Assembly: GCF_029714425.1 (NCBI RefSeq)
Contig: NZ_CP121668.1
Span: forward strand, 9,011,501 to 9,075,500
Origin: Bradyrhizobium sp. CB2312
Lineage (GTDB): Bacteria; Pseudomonadota; Alphaproteobacteria; Rhizobiales; Xanthobacteraceae
Direction: 5' to 3'
DNA: 64,000 nt
Positions 29,734 to 37,977 of the stretch are shown here, piece by piece. The notes below the pieces were generated by a model. That model was given only the letters and a program-made list of their open reading frames with translations. It ran no database searches and was not told where the DNA came from. Each line of letters starts with the position of its first letter. The first letter of the stretch is position 1. The position numbers and the translations under genes were made by a program.

Positions 29734-32610
29734 TTGCGTCTGATCAGGTGCCTCGCGTCCATCGCGCTGGGCCTCATGATTCTTGTCGCCGCGTCGCCTG
29801 CACGCGCGCTGGATGCTGTCAGCGTCCGTAGTGACGCGCCCGCGATCGACCTCACCGGCGTGATCGAGCATCAGCGCAGCGATGCCGACCGCATCCAGGT
29901 CTCCACCGCGCCCGGCACCGACGGCATCGTCCGCCGCATCGAGGTGCGCGCCCGCGAGGGCGGCGTGAACTGGGTGGTGTTCGCGCTCGCCAACAACACC
30001 GACGACCAGCTCGACCGCCTAATCGTCGCGCCGCATTACCGCATCGTCTCCTCGGGGCTGCTCTGGCCCGATCTCGGCCTCTCACGCATCGCGACCATCA
30101 CGCCGTCGATCGGCGACCGCCCGGAGCGCCAGGAGAGCGCGACGGCCGACGTCTTCCGCATCACGCTCGATCCCGGCGCCGTCGTCACATTTGTCGCGGA
30201 GTTGCGCACCGACAAGCTGCCGCAGCTCTATCTGTGGGAGCCCGAGTCCTACAAGGACAAGGTTAACTCGTTCACGCTGTACCAGGGCATCGTGATCGGC
30301 ATCTCCGGGCTTTTGGCCCTCGTTCTCACCATCCTGTTCGTGGTGAAGGGCAGCATCATGTTCCCGGCCGCCGCGGCGCTGGCCTGGGCGGTGCTGGTCT
30401 ATATCGGCGTCGATTTCGGCTTCTGGGGCAAGGTGCTCGACATGTCGAACAACGCCGAACGCATCTGGCGCGCGGCGGGTGAAGCGATATTGGCGGCAAC
30501 GCTGCTGGTGTTCCTGTTCGCCTATCTCAACCTCAGTCGATGGCATGTGCGCTATTCGCACATCACGGTGGGCTGGCTGGCGTTCCTGGGCTCCCTCGTC
30601 GCGCTCGCTTTGTTCGACCCGGCGGTGGCCTCCGGCATCGCCCGCATCTCGCTGGTGCTGATCGCCTTCGCAGGTTTTGCGCTGATCGTTTATCTCTCCA
30701 CCCACGGCTTCGACCGCGCGGTGCTGCTGATCCCGACCTGGTTCCTTCTGGTGGTCTGGGTGGTCGCGGCCGGCATGACGGTGGCGGGCTCGGTCACCAA
30801 CGACATCGTCGGCCCTGCCCTGCTCGGCGGCCTGGTGCTGATCGTGATGCTGATCGGCTTCACCGTCATGCAGCACGCCTTCGCCGGCGGCGGCGCCACC
30901 ACCGGCGTCGTCTCCGACATCGAGCGCCGCGCGCTGGCGCTGGCCGGTTCCGGCGATCTGATCTGGGACTGGGACGTGTCCGCCGACAAGGTATTCACCA
31001 GCCCCGAGACCGAAGCCCTGCTCGGCCTCAAGCGCGGCACGCTGGAGGGCCCGGCGGCATCGTGGCTCGAAGTGCTGCATCCGCTCGACCAGGACCGTTT
31101 TCGCGCCGCGCTCGACAGCGTGCTCGACCAGCGCCGTGGCCGCCTCGTCCAGGACTTCCGCCTGCGCACTCCGGACGGCCATTTCATGTGGTTCGCGCTG
31201 AAGGCGCGCCCGGTGGTCGGCTCGGACGGCGAGGTCTCGCGCGTGGTCGGCACGCTCACCGATGTCACCGAGCTGCGCAACGCCGAGGAGCGACTGCTGC
31301 ACGATTCCGTGCATGACAATCTCACCGGCCTGCCCAACCGCAAGCTGTTCATGGACCGGCTCGGTGCGGTCGCGCATTTCGCCAAGACCATGCCGACGCT
31401 GCGGCCGACGCTGATGGTGATCGACCTCGACCGCTTCAAGCAGGTCAACGATTCCGTCGGCATCGCGGTCGGCGATTCCATCCTGCTCACGCTCGCCCGC
31501 CGCCTCACCCGCATCCTGAAGCCGCAGGACACGCTGGCGCGGCTTGCCGGCGACCAGTTCGGCCTGATCCTGCTCTCGGAGCAGGACCCGGCCCGCATCA
31601 CCGCCTTCGCCGAGACCATCCGCAAGACCATCCGCGCGCCGATCGCCTTCAACGACCGCGAGATCTTCCTCACCGCCTCGATCGGCCTTGCGCTGTCCGA
31701 TCCGCAAACCCAGCTCACGGACGAGATCATCAAGGACGCCGAGCTTGCGATGTATCACTCCAAGCGCATCGGCGGCGACCGCATCGACGTCTACAAGCCG
31801 GCGATGCGTGCGCGAAAGACCGACCGGCTGACGCTGGAGAGCGAGCTGCGCCGCGCCATCGAGCGGCAGGAGATCACGATCCTGTATCAGCCGATCGTGC
31901 GGCTGGAGGATCGCTCGATCGCCGGTTTCGAGGCGCTGTCGCGCTGGGATCACCCGAAGCTCGGACGCATGGCGCCGTCGGAATTCATCACCATCGCCGA
32001 GGAGACCGGCCTGATCGTTGACCTCGGCATGTTCGTGCTCGACCAGACCGCAAAGCAGCTCTCCGTGTGGCAGCGCGCGATGCGCTCGCGCGAGCCGATC
32101 TTCGCGAGCGTCAACGTCTCCTCGCGGCAGCTGCTGCGCCACGACCTGATCCACGACGTCCGCACCGTGCTGTCGCGCTCCTCGGTGGCGCGCGGCACGC
32201 TCAAGCTGGAACTGACGGAATCGCTGGTGATGGAGAATCCGGAGCACGCAGCCCAAATGCTGACGCGCATCCGCGAGCTCGGCACCGGCCTGTCGCTCGA
32301 CGATTTCGGCACCGGCCATTCGTCGCTGGCCTATCTCCAGCGCTTCCCGTTCGACACCATCAAGATCGACCAGTCCTTCGTCCGCACCACCAGCCGCGGC
32401 ACCCGTCCGGTGATCCTGAAGTCGATCATCGCGCTGGCGCATGATCTCGGCATGGACGTGGTGGCGGAAGGCGCCGAGACCGATTCCGACGCGGTCGAGC
32501 TCTACCAGATGGGCTGCGAATACGCGCAAGGCTTTGCCTTCGGCGAGCCGATGGACGCGGACGCTGCGATGCGCCTCCTGACGGAAGTGCGGCTGGAAGC
32601 TGCGAGCTGA
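29734..32610 (+). CDS. Membrane PAS-GGDEF-EAL protein, probable c-di-GMP phosphodiesterase
   Basis: This 958-aa sensor has a signal peptide (MRLIRCLASIALGLMILVAA), a periplasmic domain to about 185, and several membrane helices between about 190 and 390 (7TM-like). A PAS/PAC unit (about 400-520), GGDEF (about 525-690) and EAL (about 700-955) follow. The GGDEF signature reads AGDQF at about 604, so cyclase activity is unlikely. The EAL site looks intact: EAL near 730, ELTESLVMENPE, LDDFGTGHSSL near 854, KIDQSF and AEGAET. The start is a TTG at 29734 behind GGAGA, chosen because it gives the signal peptide. Confidence 0.9.
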   Translation: MRLIRCLASIALGLMILVAASPARALDAVSVRSDAPAIDLTGVIEHQRSDADRIQVSTAPGTDGIVRRIEVRAREGGVNWVVFALANNTDDQLDRLIVAPHYRIVSSGLLWPDLGLSRIATITPSIGDRPERQESATADVFRITLDPGAVVTFVAELRTDKLPQLYLWEPESYKDKVNSFTLYQGIVIGISGLLALVLTILFVVKGSIMFPAAAALAWAVLVYIGVDFGFWGKVLDMSNNAERIWRAAGEAILAATLLVFLFAYLNLSRWHVRYSHITVGWLAFLGSLVALALFDPAVASGIARISLVLIAFAGFALIVYLSTHGFDRAVLLIPTWFLLVVWVVAAGMTVAGSVTNDIVGPALLGGLVLIVMLIGFTVMQHAFAGGGATTGVVSDIERRALALAGSGDLIWDWDVSADKVFTSPETEALLGLKRGTLEGPAASWLEVLHPLDQDRFRAALDSVLDQRRGRLVQDFRLRTPDGHFMWFALKARPVVGSDGEVSRVVGTLTDVTELRNAEERLLHDSVHDNLTGLPNRKLFMDRLGAVAHFAKTMPTLRPTLMVIDLDRFKQVNDSVGIAVGDSILLTLARRLTRILKPQDTLARLAGDQFGLILLSEQDPARITAFAETIRKTIRAPIAFNDREIFLTASIGLALSDPQTQLTDEIIKDAELAMYHSKRIGGDRIDVYKPAMRARKTDRLTLESELRRAIERQEITILYQPIVRLEDRSIAGFEALSRWDHPKLGRMAPSEFITIAEETGLIVDLGMFVLDQTAKQLSVWQRAMRSREPIFASVNVSSRQLLRHDLIHDVRTVLSRSSVARGTLKLELTESLVMENPEHAAQMLTRIRELGTGLSLDDFGTGHSSLAYLQRFPFDTIKIDQSFVRTTSRGTRPVILKSIIALAHDLGMDVVAEGAETDSDAVELYQMGCEYAQGFAFGEPMDADAAMRLLTEVRLEAAS

Positions 32611-32856
32611 CCTCCCTCTCCCGTCCTTGAGGGGCCGCTTTCGAAGCGCGCGGGGTGAGGTGCCGATGAGACCTTGCTTGATCCAGATCAATGGACCGCT
32701 GCTCAACCGCCGCGAAAAATGGTGTGCAGCATTCGATCCAGAACGGTTTCGTCATCGAGGTCGCTGGGCTCGCCACCGTCGTTCTCGGCGTGCCGCGCGC
32801 GTCAAGCGCAACGGCTGGGATGAGCGGACCAAGCGCGTCCTTCTCAGGAGTTACGG

Positions 32857-33114
32857 ATGACCCGGCACCTTTTCCACGCGATCACCCTCATAGGCACCGG
32901 AATGTTCCTCGCCTCGTCGGCCGAAGCCGTGACGGCGGCACGATGCGAGGATCGCGGCGCAAACTGCATCGGCTCATGTGCCATCTACACCGGCGGTGCC
33001 GGTGACTTTCGGGGCCGCCAGAACGTGTGCATGCGCACCTGCGACCAGCAGACGACCAGATGTCTGATACGAGCACACGCCGATGATGAACGCTGGTCCC
33101 GGTGGCGCCAATGA
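32857..33114 (+). CDS. Small secreted cysteine-containing protein
   Basis: This 85-aa protein has an N-terminal signal peptide (MTRHLFHAITLIGTGMFLASSAEA). The mature part contains six Cys residues (CEDRGANCIGSC, NVCMRTCDQQTTRC), suggesting disulfides in the periplasm. A good ribosome site (AGGAG) precedes the ATG. I do not recognise a named family. The 246 bases before it hold no convincing feature. Confidence 0.65.
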   Translation: MTRHLFHAITLIGTGMFLASSAEAVTAARCEDRGANCIGSCAIYTGGAGDFRGRQNVCMRTCDQQTTRCLIRAHADDERWSRWRQ

Positions 33115-33153
33115 AGGCCTTGGTTCGACACCTTCAGGTTATTGTTTGAGAAC

Positions 33154-33243
33154 CGTAGGGTGGGCAAAGGCGCACTTGCGCCGTGCCCACGACCCAACAT
33201 TGCAACTGAAGTGGTGGGCACGCTTCGCTTTGCCCACCCTACG
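33154..33243. repeat. Palindromic repeat, 'gtagggtgggcaaag' family, copy 2
   Basis: It begins CCGTAGGGTGGGCAAAGGCGC and ends GCTTTGCCCACCCTACG, with GTGCCCACG and GTGGGCACG inner arms. It lies between convergent small genes. Confidence 0.88.
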
Positions 33244-33305
33244 ATACTGTCGCGCTGCGAAACGACCTTCCCCTCCAGAGCAGGGCAGCAGCCTCACTCG
33301 CCGTA

Positions 33306-33569
33306 CTACCGGCGCCGGTCGTTCTTTCGCTTCGTAAACCGCACGCTCTGGCCATCCGGCATCCGCGTCGCGACGAAGCCGGCGGCGAGGCAGGCTTCGC
33401 GCTGCGGCATCTGGATGTCGGGGCTGCGCAGGCTGTCCCACCACGAGGCGCGGTTCGCCGCCCGCGGCAGGGCCGCGCCGATGATCTCCTCGATCTGTTC
33501 GAATGTCAGGACGAATTCGGCCTGCTTCTGCCGCATCAGATAGTCGCGCAACGCATCGTAGTCGTTCAC
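33306..33569 (-). CDS. Small conserved protein resembling DUF7662
   Basis: This 87-aa protein has YDALRDYLMRQKQAEFVLTFEQIEEIIGAALPRAA followed by a WWDS segment and LAAGFVATRMPDGQSVRFTKR. That order (helix, 'LTFxqIEeIiG', 'aWW', 'ClaAGF', 'VrF') is typical of a small family of unknown function that I think corresponds to DUF7662. The start codon is GTG at 33569 behind AGAGGA. It is convergent with the small Cys-containing gene. Confidence 0.65.
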   Translation of the reverse strand: MNDYDALRDYLMRQKQAEFVLTFEQIEEIIGAALPRAANRASWWDSLRSPDIQMPQREACLAAGFVATRMPDGQSVRFTKRKNDRRR

Positions 33570-33718
33570 AATCGTCCTCTCGTCCGGGCTGGGTCTCTTC
33601 GAGACCTGCCGAAAAACGCTAGCCCATTAAACCGATTCTTAACTCATCGCGGCTTCGCCGTCGCGGCTTAAACACTACGCAAGCTTTCGGGCGCATCCAT
33701 CAGGGTCGGGAGCTAGCG

Positions 33719-35218
33719 ATGCTGTCTGGATGGCGCGAAGTCACGGCCCGCCGGCCGTGGCGTATTTCGGCGAAGCTGCTGATCATCTCGTCCGTCGTGA
33801 CGGTGATCGGCTTTTCAGCCATTTGCGTCAACGTCATGCTCGACATGCGCCGCGGCGAGGAGGCGCTCGCCCGCCAGACGCTTGAGAACCTCGCGACCAC
33901 CATCGAGTCCGACATCAGCCGCAACATCGAGATCTACGATCTGTCGCTGAAGGCGGTCGCCGGCAACATGCTGCTGCCCGAGCTCGCCACGGTCTCCAAG
34001 CCGATCCGTCACCTGATCCTGTTCGACCATGCGACCACGGCGAAGCATTTCGGCGCCATCCAGGTGTTCGATACCGAAGGCCGGCTGAGCATCGACGCCT
34101 CCACGCTCGATCCGCTGCCGGAGAACCGCGGCGAGGAGGATTACTTCACGGTCCATCGCGACAATCCCGGTGCCGGGCTCTTCATCAGCCGGCCGATGCT
34201 GTTCCGCGGCGCCTATTCGATCGTGCTGAGCCGGCGCATCAGCGACAACGACGGCGGCTTCCTCGGCGTCGTCGCCGGCTCGATCCGCTTCAGCTATTTC
34301 CACGAATTATTCGAGCGGCTGAGCCTCGACCCCGACGACACCATCACCGTGCTCAAGCGCGACCGCACCATCATGATGCGGCGGCCGTTCGATCTCGACA
34401 TCATCGGCAAGAACCTGAACGAGCGTCAGACGACCTGGAAGGCCGACAATCTCCGCATCGGCACCGCCTATTCGGGACAGGGCCCGGTCGATCCGACGCC
34501 GCGGCTCTATGTCCGCAGCGCCGACAACGGACCACTGTTCGTGGTGGCGGGCAAGCCGCTGGCCGCGGTGTTCGCGCTCTGGCAGAAAGAGGCGTTTCGC
34601 ATCGGCGCCGTGGTGCTGGCCCTGGCGCTGTTCGTGCTGGCATCGACGCTGGTGCTCGCGCGCGAGATCGGCCGGCGCGCTGCGGCCGAGCGCAAGCTCG
34701 AGGAGATGGCGACGACGGACGCGCTCACCGGCCTGAAGAACCGCCGCAAGTTCGATTCCGTCATCGACGTCGAATGGCGCCGCGCGATGCGCCAGAAGAC
34801 GCCGGTCGCGCTCTTGATGATCGATGCCGATCACTTCAAGGCCTACAACGATACGTTTGGCCACCAGGCCGGCGACCAGGTGCTGGTCGGCATCGCCATC
34901 TGCATCTCGGATTCGGTGAGCCGTGCCGGCGATTGCGCCGCGCGTTATGGCGGCGAGGAATTCGCGGTGCTGCTGCCGAACACCTCGGCCACCGACGCGT
35001 TCAAGGTCGCCGAGACCATCCGCGCCAAGGTGCAGGGCTGGTCCGACGACCAGACGACGTCGACGGTGTCCTGCGGCATCGCCAGCCTCGTGCCCGCGAG
35101 CGGCATGGACTGGTCGATCCTGGTCGCCGCCGCCGACAAGGCGCTCTATGCGGCGAAGGCGGGCGGCCGCAACCAGTCGGTGGTCGCGAGCATCCCAAAA
35201 CTGTCGCTGGTGGCGTGA
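33719..35218 (+). CDS. Membrane diguanylate cyclase with dCache-like sensor
   Basis: This 499-aa protein has a membrane helix (about 20-42), a periplasmic sensor of about 250 residues with a double-Cache look (DYFTVHRDNPGAGLFISRP, SIVLSRRI), a second helix (about 295-317) and a C-terminal GGDEF domain. The active site GGEEF is at about residue 410. RAGD, 5 residues before the signature, is a canonical inhibitory I-site, so product feedback is expected. It synthesises c-di-GMP. An EAL protein is encoded about 1 kb upstream. Confidence 0.93.
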   Translation: MLSGWREVTARRPWRISAKLLIISSVVTVIGFSAICVNVMLDMRRGEEALARQTLENLATTIESDISRNIEIYDLSLKAVAGNMLLPELATVSKPIRHLILFDHATTAKHFGAIQVFDTEGRLSIDASTLDPLPENRGEEDYFTVHRDNPGAGLFISRPMLFRGAYSIVLSRRISDNDGGFLGVVAGSIRFSYFHELFERLSLDPDDTITVLKRDRTIMMRRPFDLDIIGKNLNERQTTWKADNLRIGTAYSGQGPVDPTPRLYVRSADNGPLFVVAGKPLAAVFALWQKEAFRIGAVVLALALFVLASTLVLAREIGRRAAAERKLEEMATTDALTGLKNRRKFDSVIDVEWRRAMRQKTPVALLMIDADHFKAYNDTFGHQAGDQVLVGIAICISDSVSRAGDCAARYGGEEFAVLLPNTSATDAFKVAETIRAKVQGWSDDQTTSTVSCGIASLVPASGMDWSILVAAADKALYAAKAGGRNQSVVASIPKLSLVA

Positions 35219-35232
35219 TCGACGCTCTTGCC

Positions 35233-35317
35233 GTCATTGCGAGCGAAGCGAAGCAATCCAGACTGCCTCCTCGGGAGTAGTCTGGATTGCTTCGTCGCTT
35301 CGCTCCTCGCAATGACG
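35233..35317. repeat. Palindromic repeat, 'gtcattgcgagcgaagcgaagc' family
   Basis: It begins GTCATTGCGAGCGAAGCGAA and ends TTCGCTCCTCGCAATGACG, with CAATCCAGACT and AGTCTGGATTG as inner arms: an almost perfect 85-base palindrome. It lies between the convergent cyclase and galU genes. Only this copy is in the window. Confidence 0.9.
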
Positions 35318-35340
35318 AGTGGGGAGATAGCGTCGCCCGC

Positions 35341-36216
35341 TTACTGCCCCAGATACTTCTTCATTTCCGCGATCAGCCCATCGCGCAGCTCAGGGCGCTT
35401 CAGGGCGTAGGCGATGTTGGCGCGGAGGAAGCCGGGCTTGGAGCCGCAATCATGGCGCTCGCCCTCGAACTCGACACCGTAGAATTTCTGCGTCTTGGCG
35501 AGGCCGATCATGGCGTCGGTAAGCTGGATCTCGCCGCCGGCGCCGCGCTCCTGGGTCTCCAGGATCTTGAAGATCTCCGGCTGCAGGATGTAGCGGCCGG
35601 TGATCGAGAGGTTGGAGGGCGCGGTGCCCTTGGCCGGCTTCTCGACCATGCCGTCGACCTCGAACATCTTGCCGTTGCGCTTGCCGACGCCGCAGATGCC
35701 GTATTGATGGGTGAGATGGTCGGGCACCGCCTCGACCGCGATCAGATTGGATTTCTCGCCGAGCGAGGACGCCATCTCGATCATCTGCTTCAGGCAGCCC
35801 GGCGTGTTGAGCACGAGCTCGTCCGGCAGCACCACCGCGAACGGCTCGTCGCCGACGATGTCGCGCGCGCACCAGACCGCGTGGCCGAGGCCGAGCGGCG
35901 CCTGCTGGCGGGTGAAGCTGACGGCGCCGGCGTCCGGCTGGTTCTGCGCCAGGATCTCCTGCTCGGCCTTCTTGCCGCGCGCGGCCAGCGTGGTGTCGAG
36001 CTCGAACATCTTGTCGAAATGATCTTCGATGACATTTTTGTTGCGGCCGGTGACGAAGATGAAGTGCTCGATGCCGGCTTCCCTGGCCTCGTCATAGACG
36101 TACTGGATCAGCGGCTTGTCGACGATGGTCAGCATTTCCTTCGGCATCGCCTTGGTGGCGGGCAGGACGCGGGTGCCGAGGCCGGCGACGGGGAATACGG
36201 CTTTGCGAATCTTCAT
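35341..36216 (-). CDS. galU: UTP-glucose-1-phosphate uridylyltransferase
   Basis: This 291-aa enzyme makes UDP-glucose from UTP and glucose-1-phosphate for envelope and exopolysaccharide synthesis. Visible are KAVFPVAGLGTRVLPATKAMPKE (nucleotide-binding, split across residues 5-27), VDKPLIQY, VVLPDELV and VEKPAKGTAPSNLSITGRY. Length is typical for bacterial GalU. Single gene, divergent from the lytic transglycosylase. Confidence 0.96.
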   Translation of the reverse strand: MKIRKAVFPVAGLGTRVLPATKAMPKEMLTIVDKPLIQYVYDEAREAGIEHFIFVTGRNKNVIEDHFDKMFELDTTLAARGKKAEQEILAQNQPDAGAVSFTRQQAPLGLGHAVWCARDIVGDEPFAVVLPDELVLNTPGCLKQMIEMASSLGEKSNLIAVEAVPDHLTHQYGICGVGKRNGKMFEVDGMVEKPAKGTAPSNLSITGRYILQPEIFKILETQERGAGGEIQLTDAMIGLAKTQKFYGVEFEGERHDCGSKPGFLRANIAYALKRPELRDGLIAEMKKYLGQ

Positions 36217-36412
36217 GGGATTGATCGAATACCTGAGGAAGGGAGCAATGGTATCTTGCTAGCCTGTTTGCAGCCGCCAACAAAGGCGGATGTGGGGCCC
36301 CGCGCTCATAGAGTTAAGAAAAAATCAGCCACCAAAATTTCACCTTTGTTAAGCTATTGGCAACCGTCGCCAGGCCTCTTGACGGGCGGATTTTCGGCCG
36401 GACGGACAGGAC

Positions 36413-37807
36413 ATGACGCAATCGATGGCAGCACTGACGAAACTTGCCGGATCTTTGACCGGAGTGATTGTTGCAGTTGCAATAGTGCTGCCGGACAGCG
36501 TGAACGCCCAGTCGCAAAACGGCCTGTCGAACCTGTTTGGCGGTATTTTCTCAGGCACCAATCCGGCGCCCGCGCAGGCCCCTCCCGGCCCCGGCGGCGC
36601 GCAAACGGGAGTCCAACCTTGGAGCGGCGAGGACGGCGCCTCCGGCCATCCGCTGATGACGGCCGCAGCGATCCGCGAGGCGGCCGGCAATTTTGACAAT
36701 TGCGTCGCCGGCATGTGGCCCGATGCCGCACGGCGCGGCATCACCCAGGACAATTTCCAGCGCTTCACCGCGGGGCTCTCGCCCGACCTGCGCATCATGG
36801 ACCTGATGGACTCGCAGCCGGAATTCACGAAATCGATCTGGGACTATCTCGACATCCTCGTGAACGACAATCGCCTTGCCAAAGGCCGCGAGGTGCTCGC
36901 CAAATACAAGGCGCAGTTCGACGCCACCGAGAAGGCGTATGGCGTCGATCGCTACATCATCGCCGCGATCTGGGGCATCGAGTCCAACTACTCGACGCAG
37001 ATGGGCGACCGCAGCGTGCTGCAATCGACCGCGACGCTCGCCTGCATCGGCCGCCGCCAGGCCTATTTCAAGGACGAGTTCCTCTCCGCGCTGGAAATCC
37101 TCAACCGCGGCGATCTCAGACCTGAGCAGATGCGCGGCTCATGGGCCGGCGCCTTCGGCCCGACCCAGTTCATGCCGACTGCGTTCAAGCGCTTTGCCGT
37201 CGATGGCGACGGCGATGGACGGCGCGACGTCGTCGACAATCCCACCGACCTGATCGCGTCGACCGCCAACAATCTGAAGAAGGACGGCTGGCAATCGGGC
37301 CAGACCTGGGGCCTCGAGGTGGTGGTGCCGCAGGGCTTCAACTACATGCTGGCCGATCGCGCCAAGGCGATGACGATCGCGCAGTGGGAGAAGCTCGGCC
37401 TCAAGCGGGCGACGGGCCAGCCCTTCCCGCATCCGGGCGAGAAGGCCTATCTGCTGGCGCCGGCGGGCGCGCAAGGCCCGGGCTTTCTGATGCTGCAGAA
37501 CTACCGCGTCATCATGAAGTACAACCCGGCCGAGGCCTATGCGCTCGCGATCGGCCATTTCGCCGATCGGCTGCGGGGCGGGCAGCCCTTCGTGCAGCCC
37601 TGGCCGCGCCAGGAGCGCGAATTGTCCCGCACCGAGCGGCTGGAGCTCCAGCAGCTGCTGGCCCAGCGCGGCTTCTACAAGGGCACCCCGGACGGCCAGT
37701 TCGGCGGCCAGACCCGGGAAGCCCTGCGCAATTTCCAGGCCTCGATCGGGATCCCCGCCGACGGCTTTGCCTCCTCCGACGTGCTGGACCGGCTGCGCGG
37801 GCGGTAA
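36413..37807 (+). CDS. Lytic murein transglycosylase, MltB family, with C-terminal peptidoglycan-binding domain
   Basis: This 464-aa periplasmic enzyme cleaves the MurNAc-GlcNAc bond to form anhydro-MurNAc. A signal peptide (about 1-32) is followed by a Pro/Gly linker and the SLT domain, with catalytic Glu in WGIESNYSTQMG near residue 190. GSWAGAFGPTQFMPT and DGDGRRDVVDNPTDLIAS follow. A PG_binding_1 domain (about 400-464, LLAQRGFYKGTPDGQFGG) is at the C-terminus. No lipobox is seen, so it is soluble rather than a lipoprotein. Confidence 0.94.
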   Translation: MTQSMAALTKLAGSLTGVIVAVAIVLPDSVNAQSQNGLSNLFGGIFSGTNPAPAQAPPGPGGAQTGVQPWSGEDGASGHPLMTAAAIREAAGNFDNCVAGMWPDAARRGITQDNFQRFTAGLSPDLRIMDLMDSQPEFTKSIWDYLDILVNDNRLAKGREVLAKYKAQFDATEKAYGVDRYIIAAIWGIESNYSTQMGDRSVLQSTATLACIGRRQAYFKDEFLSALEILNRGDLRPEQMRGSWAGAFGPTQFMPTAFKRFAVDGDGDGRRDVVDNPTDLIASTANNLKKDGWQSGQTWGLEVVVPQGFNYMLADRAKAMTIAQWEKLGLKRATGQPFPHPGEKAYLLAPAGAQGPGFLMLQNYRVIMKYNPAEAYALAIGHFADRLRGGQPFVQPWPRQERELSRTERLELQQLLAQRGFYKGTPDGQFGGQTREALRNFQASIGIPADGFASSDVLDRLRGR

Positions 37808-37977
37808 AATCGCGCCAAAAGTAACCCTGAACAGGGATTTTGACTGGCAGCCTTGACGGAGGCGGCAGTTCCCCGGTGTATGGGCAAAGAATCTGTGACG
37901 GAATCTGCCCGTTTGGCGCCTGATTCCGTTATTATATCGAGCCTATCCCAATCCCCATTGCGCGTGCCCGAGATCGC

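Noticed and set aside
30082..32706. Long minus-strand open frame opposite the GGDEF-EAL gene
   Set aside because: It has a His/Arg/Gln-rich shadow composition with no motifs, while the plus strand has clear PAS, GGDEF and EAL domains.
32611..32856. Small frames in the gap after the GGDEF-EAL gene
   Set aside because: Several short frames overlap on both strands without ribosome sites or plausible composition. Part of it may be a decayed 'ctctccc' repeat, too degenerate to call.
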